DNA of 64,000 bases from Gottfriedia sp049568075 (lineage in GTDB: Bacteria; Bacillota; Bacilli; Bacillales; Bacillaceae_G): NCBI GenBank assembly GCA_049568075.1, contig CP144911.1, one strand, 5' to 3'. Below are positions 1 to 7,607 of the stretch, piece by piece. Numbering within the stretch: position 1 is the first letter of the stretch; every line of letters starts with the position of its first letter. The translations under genes were made by a program, and so were the position numbers. The notes below the pieces were generated by a model. That model saw nothing but the letters and a program-made list of their open reading frames with translations. It ran no database searches and had not been told where the DNA came from.

Positions 1-267
1 GAATGTTTAGGAGAAGTAGTTGATGCAATTCTAGCTAAAGGTGGAAAAGCAATCATTACCGCTGACCATGGAAATGCTGATGAAGAAATTACACTTGAGG
101 GTGAACCTATGACAGCTCACACGACGAACCCTGTACCAGTAATTGTTACTGAAGAAGGTATTACGTTACGTGAAGATGGTATTTTAGGTGATTTAGCTCC
201 AACTGTTCTTGATTTATTAAAAGTAGAACTACCAAAAGAAATGACTGGTAAATCACTTATTAAATAA
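1..267 (+). CDS. gpmI: 2,3-bisphosphoglycerate-independent phosphoglycerate mutase, C-terminal fragment
   Basis: The window opens inside this gene; 88 codons and the TAA stop are visible. The product interconverts 3- and 2-phosphoglycerate in glycolysis and is a Mn-dependent enzyme of the alkaline phosphatase superfamily in bacilli. The visible part carries the metal-binding stretch ADHGNADE, and then TAHTTNPVPVI, both typical of the C-terminal phosphatase domain of iPGM. It ends 64 bases before eno, the usual gpmI-eno order of Bacillus, and probably belongs to the same glycolytic operon. Identity is firm; the N-terminal part lies outside the window. Confidence 0.95.
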   Translation, partial: ECLGEVVDAILAKGGKAIITADHGNADEEITLEGEPMTAHTTNPVPVIVTEEGITLREDGILGDLAPTVLDLLKVELPKEMTGKSLIK

Positions 268-331
268 GTGAACAGTTAATATAAAAAGTTATTAATTATG
301 CGTATAACGCAACAAAAGGAGAGATTTTATT

Positions 332-1627
332 ATGTCAATGATTATTGATGTTTATGCTCGCGAAGTATTAGATTCTCGTGGTAACCCTACTGTTGAAGTA
401 GAAGTTTATACAGAAGATGGTGGCTTTGGCCGTGCACTAGTACCAAGTGGTGCTTCAACTGGTGAATATGAAGCTGTCGAATTACGTGATGGAGACAAAT
501 CTCGTTACCTTGGTAAAGGTGTTGAGAAAGCTGTTGCTAACGTTAATGACGTTTTAGCTGAAGAAATCGTTGGATTCGAAGTAACTGATCAAGTTTCAAT
601 CGACCGTCGTATGATTGAGTTAGATGGTACTGAAAACAAAGGTAAATTAGGTGCTAACGCAATCCTAGGTGTATCTATGGCAGTAGCTCGAGCAGCAGCT
701 GATGAATTAGGTTTACCATTATACCAATACCTTGGTGGATTTAATGCGAAACAATTACCAGTTCCAATGATGAACATCATCAACGGTGGTTCTCATGCTG
801 ATAATAACGTAGACTTCCAAGAATTCATGATCTTACCTGTAGGTGCTGATAGCTTTAAAGAAGCTATTCGTATGGGTACTGAAATTTTCCACAACCTTAA
901 AGCTGTATTACATGACAAAGGTTTAAACACAGCTGTAGGTGATGAAGGTGGATTCGCTCCAAACCTTGGTTCAAACCGTGAAGCTTTAGAAGTAATCATG
1001 GAAGCAATTGATAAATCTGGTTATAAAGCTGGAGAGCAAGTATTCTTAGGAATGGACGTTGCTTCTTCAGAATTCTACAACAAAGAAACTGGTAAATACG
1101 ATCTTGCAGGCGAAGGACGCACTGGCGTATCTTCTGCTGAAATGGTTGATTTCTACGAGCAACTTTGCAATGATTTCCCAATTCTTTCAATTGAAGATGG
1201 TTTAGATGAAAATGACTGGGATGGTCACAAATTATTAACAGAACGTTTAGGTAGCCGAGTGCAATTAGTAGGTGACGATTTATTCGTTACAAACACTAAA
1301 AAATTAGCTGAAGGTATCGAAAAAGGTATCTCTAACTCAATCCTAATCAAAGTTAACCAAATCGGTACATTAACTGAAACTTTCGATGCAATCGAAATGG
1401 CTAAACGTGCAGGCTACACAGCAGTAGTTTCTCACCGTTCTGGTGAAACTGAAGATAGCACAATCGCTGATATCGCAGTTGCTACAAATGCTGGTCAAAT
1501 TAAAACAGGTTCTGCTTCTCGTACAGACCGTATCGCTAAATACAACCAATTATTACGTATTCAAGACGAGTTAGGCGAAAGCGCAGTATACCAAGGATTA
1601 AAATCTTTCTACAACTTAAGAAAATAA
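332..1627 (+). CDS. eno: Enolase
   Basis: Cytoplasmic glycolytic enzyme converting 2-phosphoglycerate to phosphoenolpyruvate, also a component of the RNA degradosome-like network in bacilli. At 431 residues it has the standard family length. The flexible catalytic loop PSGASTGE lies at residues 38-45, the metal-binding SIEDG and DDLF motifs are present, and the enolase signature LIKVNQIGTLTET contains the catalytic lysine at residue 340. The ATG is preceded by AAAGGAG at about 8 bases. It follows gpmI closely and ends before two hairpins, so it is the last gene of the glycolytic operon. Confidence 0.99.
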   Translation: MSMIIDVYAREVLDSRGNPTVEVEVYTEDGGFGRALVPSGASTGEYEAVELRDGDKSRYLGKGVEKAVANVNDVLAEEIVGFEVTDQVSIDRRMIELDGTENKGKLGANAILGVSMAVARAAADELGLPLYQYLGGFNAKQLPVPMMNIINGGSHADNNVDFQEFMILPVGADSFKEAIRMGTEIFHNLKAVLHDKGLNTAVGDEGGFAPNLGSNREALEVIMEAIDKSGYKAGEQVFLGMDVASSEFYNKETGKYDLAGEGRTGVSSAEMVDFYEQLCNDFPILSIEDGLDENDWDGHKLLTERLGSRVQLVGDDLFVTNTKKLAEGIEKGISNSILIKVNQIGTLTETFDAIEMAKRAGYTAVVSHRSGETEDSTIADIAVATNAGQIKTGSASRTDRIAKYNQLLRIQDELGESAVYQGLKSFYNLRK

Positions 1628-1681
1628 TTTAATCAAAACTAAGTGCATTAACAAAAAAACATAATCCATTATAGACACGTT

Positions 1682-1715
1682 AAAAAGAGAAGGATCGTCA
1701 CCTTCTCTTTTTTTA
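1682..1715 (+). terminator. Terminator of the glycolytic operon
   Basis: Inverted repeat AAAAAGAGAAGG / CCTTCTCTTTTT with a 7-base loop, followed by a T run, 55 bases after the eno stop codon. Confidence 0.9.
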
Positions 1716-1730
1716 TTGCCTAAAATATTA

Positions 1731-1769
1731 AAAAAATGTCATGGATTAACATTCAGTGACATTTTTTTG
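1731..1769. terminator. Second hairpin after eno
   Basis: AAAAATGTCA pairs with TGACATTTTT around a loop of about 15 bases, with A and T runs on the two sides. It may act as a back-up or bidirectional terminator, or as a separate regulatory hairpin before the next gene. Confidence 0.55.
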
Positions 1770-1847
1770 TAACTTTTAAAGTGAAATTACTTTATTAAGA
1801 TAAAGTAAAATTATAAATATAACTCTATAAAGATAGGAGGAATTATA

Positions 1848-2159
1848 ATGCGGATATATGAAAAAGTGTTTACAAGTATTAATCGTTTTAAAGAGATTAA
1901 TTGTAATGAACTAGAAAAAAACATTCAGACTAATTTTAACATCATCGATAAAGTTGCAGTAAACAATGGGGTTATTTTTATACTTGAAAAATTTTCAATC
2001 TCATTAGGTTGTAAAATAGTAAGAACAGTCATAATTTATGAAAAAGAAAAAGTTAAAGTAAAGATTGTAACTGCTGGAGGGAAAATAAGTGATTTTCTAG
2101 ATATGAATTCGTTTAAAAATAAGCATAATGACGTTATAGCTCAGTTGAGAATGATCTAA
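1848..2159 (+). CDS. Small protein of unknown function, possibly DUF6054-like
   Basis: A 103-residue, lysine-rich cytoplasmic protein without signal peptide or membrane segment. The start is well supported by AGGAGG eight bases upstream. The central stretch FILEKFSISLGCKIVRTVI followed by KIVTAGGK resembles my memory of the DUF6054 pattern (an aromatic-rich strand, a Gly-rich turn, then a TSGGS-like strand), but the match is weak and from memory. It stands alone between the eno terminators and the MFS gene. No function can be assigned. Confidence 0.6.
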   Translation: MRIYEKVFTSINRFKEINCNELEKNIQTNFNIIDKVAVNNGVIFILEKFSISLGCKIVRTVIIYEKEKVKVKIVTAGGKISDFLDMNSFKNKHNDVIAQLRMI

Positions 2160-2201
2160 ACTAATTTAATTTTTCCCCTTACCATGGTGACTTTAAATTT
2201 T

Positions 2202-2219
2202 CCAATTAGCAATAATTGG
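2202..2219. promoter_or_regulatory. Inverted repeat upstream of the MFS gene
   Basis: CCAATTA and TAATTGG flank a 4-base spacer, about 100 bases before the MFS start. It has no T run and could be an operator; no cognate regulator is next to it. Confidence 0.35.
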
Positions 2220-2322
2220 GATTGATTATTAAAGAATTTTAATGTTAAAATAAGAATGTATGTTCTAAGGAACGTTAGTTCTTGTACGGTAAAAATGTAA
2301 TTGAAATAAGAGAGGGGAAAAA

Positions 2323-3573
2323 ATGTCTAAAACTACTCCAACAGCTTCAAATCCTTCAATGGCTTCTTTGTTAAAAAATCCTTTTATCCAAACGATTCTT
2401 TCAGCAGGTTTGTTTATTCAAGTTGGTATTTGGATTCGTAATTTTGCAATCTTATTATTTGTTGTGGAAAAGACGAATGGTGATGCAACTGCCGTATCAC
2501 TGATTTCAGTTGCTGAATTTGCGCCGATTTTTATTTTTTCTTTTATCGGTGGAACTTTTGCCGATCGTTGGAAGCCAAAGCGAACAATGATTTGGTGCGA
2601 TCTTTTAAGTGCTGTGTCTATATTTGTTATTTTGTTAGCACTATTATATGGAACTTGGAAGTTTGTATTTTTTGCTACATTAGTTTCAGCAATCTTGTCC
2701 CAGTTTTCTCAGCCTTCCAATATGAAATTATTTAAAGTTCATGTACCAGGTGAGCAAATGCAAGCAGGTATGTCTATCTTTCAAACGATGATGGCAGTGT
2801 TTATGATTTTAGGTCCAGTATTAGGTACATTCGTATTTCAACAAGCTGGAATGCATGTTTCGATGGGAATCGTAGGTATTGCTTTTCTTATGTCAGCTTT
2901 AGTATTAACAAGATTACCTAAAGATGAAGAAGAAGAAAAGGCAGAAAATACAACATCGTTATTGGAAGAGATGAAGTTAGGATTCAAATACGTTTGGTCT
3001 CGAAAAATTCTCGTCTATTTAGGTGGAGTATTTGCAGCGGCAGGATTAGGTATAGGTCTTATTCATCCTCTAGCTATTTTTTTAGTAACTGAACGACTGG
3101 GATTAGATAAGGAATATTTACAATGGATATTCGCTGCAAACGGAGCGGCTATGATTATAGGTGGTGGCCTAATAATGCTCATATCGAATAAGTTGGCACC
3201 GCATGTATTATTATTAATCGGCATGGCGGTCAATGCAATTGGAATATTTGTAATAGGTTGGTCTGAGATATTCTGGTTAACGCTTGTTGCTGAATTCTTT
3301 ATCGGACTATTTATGCCTGCATTGCACATCGGTATTAATACAATCATCTTAAAAAATACAGATGAAAAGTTTGTAGGCAGGGTAAACGGTATATTAACAC
3401 CATTATTTATGGGAGCTATGGTCATTACAATGAGCTTGGCAGGAATTTTAAAGGAGCATTTTTCTTTAGTCTCTATTTATCAAGTATCAGCATTATTATT
3501 CATTATTGGAATCATCATTATGCTACCAATGTTCAAGATTATGAAGAATGTTGTAGTAGAAATGAAGTCATAA
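2323..3573 (+). CDS. MFS transporter, probable efflux permease (DHA3-like)
   Basis: A 416-residue integral membrane protein with about 12 predicted hydrophobic helices. After a short cytoplasmic tail the first helix begins near residue 22; the loop GTFADRWKPKRTM at about residues 79-91 is the MFS motif A between helices 2 and 3, and a charged central loop KDEEEEKAENTTSLLEEMKLG separates the two six-helix halves. The overall pattern matches the EntS/macrolide-exporter type of proton-driven exporters. GAGAGGGG precedes the ATG, and a strong terminator follows, so it is transcribed alone. The substrate cannot be inferred. Confidence 0.85.
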   Translation: MSKTTPTASNPSMASLLKNPFIQTILSAGLFIQVGIWIRNFAILLFVVEKTNGDATAVSLISVAEFAPIFIFSFIGGTFADRWKPKRTMIWCDLLSAVSIFVILLALLYGTWKFVFFATLVSAILSQFSQPSNMKLFKVHVPGEQMQAGMSIFQTMMAVFMILGPVLGTFVFQQAGMHVSMGIVGIAFLMSALVLTRLPKDEEEEKAENTTSLLEEMKLGFKYVWSRKILVYLGGVFAAAGLGIGLIHPLAIFLVTERLGLDKEYLQWIFAANGAAMIIGGGLIMLISNKLAPHVLLLIGMAVNAIGIFVIGWSEIFWLTLVAEFFIGLFMPALHIGINTIILKNTDEKFVGRVNGILTPLFMGAMVITMSLAGILKEHFSLVSIYQVSALLFIIGIIIMLPMFKIMKNVVVEMKS

Positions 3574-3590
3574 ATTTTATTTAAAATATG

Positions 3591-3627
3591 AAACCTGATT
3601 ATTCATATAGAGTAATCAGGTTTTTTT
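3591..3627 (+). terminator. Terminator after MFS gene
   Basis: AAACCTGATTA / TAATCAGGTTT with an 11-base loop, followed by seven T residues. Confidence 0.9.
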
Positions 3628-3665
3628 ATACTATAGTTCCTTATTATCTATTAAAATACTTTTAT

Positions 3666-4226
3666 TTATTTTTTCGATCTACTAGCAAACCCAATTGCGA
3701 TAATGAGTGCTCCAATTGAGTCTGCGATTAGATCTGTCATCGTATCAAAATTACCGCCGCCTTGAGTATTAGTTCCGAAAAATTGGTCGCTACTGAATTC
3801 CCAAATTTCCCATAAGGCTCCACAAAATACGCCAAATGAAAATACAAATAGAAAAATGAATCCAGCGGACATTTCACTTCGAGACTGTTTGGTTGTCAAT
3901 TTTCCCATTAAATCAATTGCTAAAAACGCGACTAGCGTGCCGCTTAGAAAATGTAAAAACATATCCCACCAGCCTAAACTATAGAATCTTAGCATTGAAC
4001 CAAGACATAGGGACCCTATTAAAAAAGCAAAATAAGAGAGAATAAAAGGAAATGCAAATCGAATTTTAAAAAACTTATCTAATATGAGAGGCACGAGTGC
4101 ACAAACAAAGCCACCTAGTGCGATTGGATACCGATAAGAATCGTCTTTCATGAAGAAAATGACGAACAAGACAAGCATTACAATTGCAAAGACAATGCTT
4201 AAAATTGTTTGAATGCCTTTTTTCAT
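3666..4226 (-). CDS. YjdF/DUF2238-like integral membrane protein
   Basis: A membrane protein of 186 residues with about five or six hydrophobic helices. The C-terminal half carries WDMFLHFLSG, then GALWEIWEFSSDQFFG and FDTMTDLIADSIGA, the conserved His/Trp/Glu/Asp pattern of the DUF2238 (YjdF) family of unknown function. I chose the Met at 4226 because GGGGGA lies seven bases upstream of it; a start six codons further upstream lacks a good ribosome-binding site. It is convergent with the MFS gene and stands alone. Family assignment is fairly secure; the function is unknown. Confidence 0.8.
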   Translation of the reverse strand: MKKGIQTILSIVFAIVMLVLFVIFFMKDDSYRYPIALGGFVCALVPLILDKFFKIRFAFPFILSYFAFLIGSLCLGSMLRFYSLGWWDMFLHFLSGTLVAFLAIDLMGKLTTKQSRSEMSAGFIFLFVFSFGVFCGALWEIWEFSSDQFFGTNTQGGGNFDTMTDLIADSIGALIIAIGFASRSKK

Positions 4227-4433
4227 TTCGAATCCCCCATTCATTCTGTTTTTATCTCAATTCAAACATCAATACATAACATGTTTAGTTAAAATCCAAA
4301 AAAATTAGCTTAACTTTGACATAAAAAGTTCATAAAATTGATGAAAAATTGTTAAAAATTAAGCTGAAGAATTAGGGAATCTAGATTAGTATTAAATTGT
4401 GGATATGAGTGGCAATTAGTTGGGAGGATAATT

Positions 4434-4655
4434 ATGAACTTTTTCGCATACTTAAAAGATTATATTTGGTATACTATAAAAACATATTTACTTCCATTTA
4501 TTATTGTTATTGTTTCAATAGTAATTGTTTTTTGGAGATTATTAGGTGATGAATTTACATTTAAATACATACGATTAGAAATAATCTATTTCACTTGTTT
4601 TTTCTTATTAGTATCTTTTACAACATATGAGATGAAGGGGCATAAAAATGAATAA
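4434..4655 (+). CDS. Small two-helix membrane protein
   Basis: A 73-residue protein with two hydrophobic helices, roughly residues 17-36 and 49-66, and a charged C-terminus. GGGAGG precedes the ATG at a normal distance. Its last eight bases overlap the start of the hydrolase gene, so the two are probably translationally coupled. I do not recognise a family. It could anchor or assist the downstream hydrolase, but this rests only on the overlap. Confidence 0.6.
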   Translation: MNFFAYLKDYIWYTIKTYLLPFIIVIVSIVIVFWRLLGDEFTFKYIRLEIIYFTCFFLLVSFTTYEMKGHKNE

Positions 4656-5577
4656 TTGGGAAGGATTAATTTCGGCGAAGGATCGAACAAAAATCTATTT
4701 GCGAAAATATATTCCTGCTGAACCAATTGCTGTGATTCAAATTGTACATGGAATGGCAGAGCATGGTGGAGCTTATGATAAGTTTATTGAATATTTAGTT
4801 CATAATCAGTTTGCAGTCTTTATTCATGATCAAAGAGGTCACGGGAAAACTGCTGCGCTCGAAGATGATTTAGGTTTTTTTGGTGAAGAAATTGGCTGGG
4901 ATGAAGTTGCTAAAGATATCATTTTTATAAGTAAGATGATTGGGAAAGAACTAAAAGATATCCCTTTAATTCTTTTTGGACATAGTATGGGATCTTATTT
5001 GAGCAGACGAGTAGTTCAATTAAATGGAGGACTATACGATGGGCTAATTATTTCTGGAACTGGATATGATCCAGGAATACTAAGAAAATTAGGCGTCTTT
5101 ATTTCAAGTGCAGAGGCATTTTTGATTGGTGCCAATAAGAGAAGTAAAATTTTAGACTTTTTAACGTTTGGAAACTTCAATAATCATTTTAAGTTTCCTA
5201 AAACAAAATATGATTGGTTAACAAGAGATGAAGCTGAGATTGATCGCTATATAAAAGATCCATTTTGTGGTTTTATTTGTTCTTCAAGTTATTATCGCGA
5301 ATTATTGAAAGGGATCGGAATTATACATCGTAAAGAGGAAATAAGGAAGACACCAACCTCATTGCCAATTTATATTTTTTCTGGAGATAAAGATCCAGTT
5401 GGTCAAAATGGTGAAGGTGTAAAGAAGGTTTATGGGCTATATAAAGATATCGGATGTACAAATGTACAGTTAAAATTATATGAAGAAGGTCGTCATGAGA
5501 TGCTTCATGAAACAAATAAAGATGAAGTCCATCAAGATGTGAAAACTTGGATAGAAGAAACGATCTTAAATCATTAA
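4648..5577 (+). CDS. Alpha/beta hydrolase, lysophospholipase/monoacylglycerol lipase type
   Basis: A 309-residue cytoplasmic serine hydrolase of the serine aminopeptidase S33 (Hydrolase_4) family, resembling YtpA of B. subtilis and bacterial monoglyceride lipases. The nucleophile elbow GHSMGS places the catalytic serine at residue 113. The acid is probably Asp249 in SGDKDPVG and the base His283 in EGRHEMLHE. The oxyanion-hole region HGMAEHGGAYD lies near residue 35. AAGGGG supports the ATG at 4648, which overlaps the preceding small membrane protein. The natural substrate is probably a lysophospholipid or monoacylglycerol, by family analogy only. Confidence 0.9.
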   Translation: MNNWEGLISAKDRTKIYLRKYIPAEPIAVIQIVHGMAEHGGAYDKFIEYLVHNQFAVFIHDQRGHGKTAALEDDLGFFGEEIGWDEVAKDIIFISKMIGKELKDIPLILFGHSMGSYLSRRVVQLNGGLYDGLIISGTGYDPGILRKLGVFISSAEAFLIGANKRSKILDFLTFGNFNNHFKFPKTKYDWLTRDEAEIDRYIKDPFCGFICSSSYYRELLKGIGIIHRKEEIRKTPTSLPIYIFSGDKDPVGQNGEGVKKVYGLYKDIGCTNVQLKLYEEGRHEMLHETNKDEVHQDVKTWIEETILNH

Positions 5578-5661
5578 ATAAGTGTTGTACTCTCATATTG
5601 AAGTATAGTATTCTTCATAGTAGAATAGGAAGTAACAGTACTTTACTGTGGAGGTGAAGAA

Positions 5662-5895
5662 ATGCATACGTTTTTATCTGTACTTTTAATTATTGTTTCA
5701 GTACTTATGATTGTTTTAGTTTTACTTCAATCTAGTAAAAGTAACGGCCTATCAGGAGCGATATCTGGTGGTGCTGAGCAACTGTTTGGCAAGCAAAAAG
5801 CTCGTGGTTTTGAACTAGTTTTACAAAGAATAACAGTTGTTGTAGCAGTTTTATTCTTCATTCTAACGATTGCTGTAACATATTTTAAACTGTAA
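5662..5895 (+). CDS. secG: Preprotein translocase subunit SecG
   Basis: A 77-residue membrane protein with two transmembrane helices (about residues 2-20 and 53-75) joined by a loop containing LLQSSKSNGLSGAISGGAEQLFG, the SecG hallmark. SecG associates with SecYE and stimulates SecA-driven protein export. GGAGGTGAAG precedes the ATG. In B. subtilis secG (yvaL) lies directly before the carboxylesterase yvaK, rnr, smpB and ssrA; here a DinB gene has been inserted on the opposite strand between secG and the esterase. Confidence 0.97.
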   Translation: MHTFLSVLLIIVSVLMIVLVLLQSSKSNGLSGAISGGAEQLFGKQKARGFELVLQRITVVVAVLFFILTIAVTYFKL

Positions 5896-5900
5896 TAAAC

Positions 5901-5926
5901 AAGCTACCTAAAAGGGTGGCTTTTTA
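5901..5926 (+). terminator. Terminator of secG
   Basis: AAGCTACC pairs with GGTGGCTT (one G-T pair) and is followed by a T run, directly after the secG stop codon. Confidence 0.75.
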
Positions 5927-5974
5927 TTTTGCTAAACATTTCTCTTCGATAGGAAGATATTTTTCTTAATGATT

Positions 5975-6008
5975 AAAAAAATACAGCCAGTTTTTCGGCT
6001 GTATTTTA
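5975..6008 (-). terminator. Terminator of the DinB gene
   Basis: AAAATACAGCC / GGCTGTATTTT with an 8-base loop; on the minus strand it is followed by a T run and sits just after the DinB stop codon. Confidence 0.85.
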
Positions 6009-6031
6009 GTATGTAGACAATATCTTAAATA

Positions 6032-6523
6032 TTAACCTTTCATTGCAGCCCATTCTTCTTTACTTGGACCGTACATACCTGGAATTGCAAGTCCAGCTTG
6101 ACGCATTAATACAGTCATTTGGCCACGGTGATGCGTTTGATGTGAAATTGCCATGCGAAGTAATGCATGGATCGGCATTTCAAGGAATCCAAAAGCGTTA
6201 ATGATTTGATTTAAATCTTTTTCTTTCCATTCTTTTTGTGCTGCTTCAATCATAGCTTTACTAGCTTCTGCGTATTTTTCGGTAATTTCCTTTGCAGTTG
6301 CAGGCATCTCTTCCTTGCTCATAGATGCTTCGAATTGCAATCCTGATTGTGAAATGATCGCTTTAATTGCTGTAGTTATATGCCAAGCTAATTCTCCCAA
6401 AGAGCTAAAATCTTCACCAATTGATTGATCTAGTGATTCATCTGTCATAGCATTTAGTAATTTGATTGTGCTTGCTTCTTCCATTTTCCATTCAGTAATA
6501 AATTCTTCAACATTATTAAACAT
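6032..6523 (-). CDS. DinB family protein
   Basis: A cytoplasmic four-helix-bundle protein of 163 residues from the DinB/YfiT superfamily, which includes mycothiol- or bacillithiol-dependent transferases and many uncharacterised proteins. The predicted metal-binding histidines are in LGELAWHITTAIKA near residue 48 and in SHQTHHRGQ near residue 130. I chose the Met at 6523 because AGGAGG lies 8 bases upstream; the 19 additional codons upstream have no such support. The gene is monocistronic, with its own terminator, and interrupts the usual secG-est order. Biochemical role unknown. Confidence 0.85.
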   Translation of the reverse strand: MFNNVEEFITEWKMEEASTIKLLNAMTDESLDQSIGEDFSSLGELAWHITTAIKAIISQSGLQFEASMSKEEMPATAKEITEKYAEASKAMIEAAQKEWKEKDLNQIINAFGFLEMPIHALLRMAISHQTHHRGQMTVLMRQAGLAIPGMYGPSKEEWAAMKG

Positions 6524-6800
6524 AACGTATCCTCCTTTTGTTGGGTAAATGACCAACATTATTATTACCACACCTTTCATTAAATCATAACTAGTTAATT
6601 AAAAAAACTGTTTATTGGTAAATTATTCAATTGAAAGGTAAAATAAAAGAACAATTTCTTTACGTAAAATTAGTTAAATATTATTGTTTATTATTTATAT
6701 TGAAGATATCGATTATTAATTTAAATAAACAAAATCATTTATAGATAATATAAAAGTAACGAAAGAAAAAATGGATAGAAAAGTTTTGGAGTGAGTATAT

Positions 6801-7541
6801 ATGAGAGTAACAATGCCGAAGCCATTTACGTTTGAAGGTGGAGATCGAGCAGTTTTATTATTACATGGATTTACAGGACATTCTGCGGATGTTCGAATGC
6901 TTGGCCGTTTTTTAGAAAAACAAGGTTATACTTGCCATGCACCGCACTATAAAGGGCATGGTGTACCACCAGATGAGCTTGTTCATACGGGACCAGAGGA
7001 CTGGTGGATGGATGTAATGGAAGCTTATCAACTTCTTAAGGATAAAGGACATCAAAAAATTGCAGCGGTAGGTTTATCTTTAGGTGGAGTATTTGCACTT
7101 AAGCTAGGTTATACTGTTCCTTTGAATGGTATTGTCACAATGTGTTCGCCGATGTACATAAAAAGTGAAGAAATTATGTATGAAGGTGTTTTAGCTTACA
7201 CAAGAGAGTTTAAAAAACGTGAAGGGAAATCTCCTGAACAAATTGAAGTAGAAATGGAAGAGTTTAAAAAAACTCCGATGAATACATTAAAAGCTCTTCA
7301 AGGTTTAATAAAAGAAGTGCGTGAAAATGTAGATACAGTATATGCACCAACGTTTGTCGTACAATCTACTGTAGACGAGATGATTAATACTGACAGCGCA
7401 AATATTATTTATAATGAAGTGCAATCTGATCAGAAAAAATTAAAGTGGTACGAAAATTCAACACATGTTATTACACTTGGACAGGAAAAAGACATGTTAC
7501 ATGAGGATGTGCTAGCATTTCTTAATGAATTGGAATGGTAG
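6801..7541 (+). CDS. est: Carboxylesterase Est (YvaK/Est30 type)
   Basis: A 246-residue cytoplasmic alpha/beta hydrolase closely resembling Est30 of Geobacillus and YvaK of B. subtilis, which hydrolyse short-chain esters. The triad is visible as Ser93 in GLSLGG, Asp192 in STVDEM and His222 in NSTHVITL, positions that agree within one residue with Est30 numbering. LLHGFTGHSADVR near residue 20 forms the oxyanion hole. GGAGTGAG precedes the ATG. The gene leads directly into rnr (66-base gap), the conserved Bacillus order. Confidence 0.95.
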   Translation: MRVTMPKPFTFEGGDRAVLLLHGFTGHSADVRMLGRFLEKQGYTCHAPHYKGHGVPPDELVHTGPEDWWMDVMEAYQLLKDKGHQKIAAVGLSLGGVFALKLGYTVPLNGIVTMCSPMYIKSEEIMYEGVLAYTREFKKREGKSPEQIEVEMEEFKKTPMNTLKALQGLIKEVRENVDTVYAPTFVVQSTVDEMINTDSANIIYNEVQSDQKKLKWYENSTHVITLGQEKDMLHEDVLAFLNELEW

Positions 7542-7607
7542 AATGAAATATTTCTGGACAAACTTAAATTAAATACCCTTAACCAGTAAGAAAAAGGAGG
7601 GAAAAGT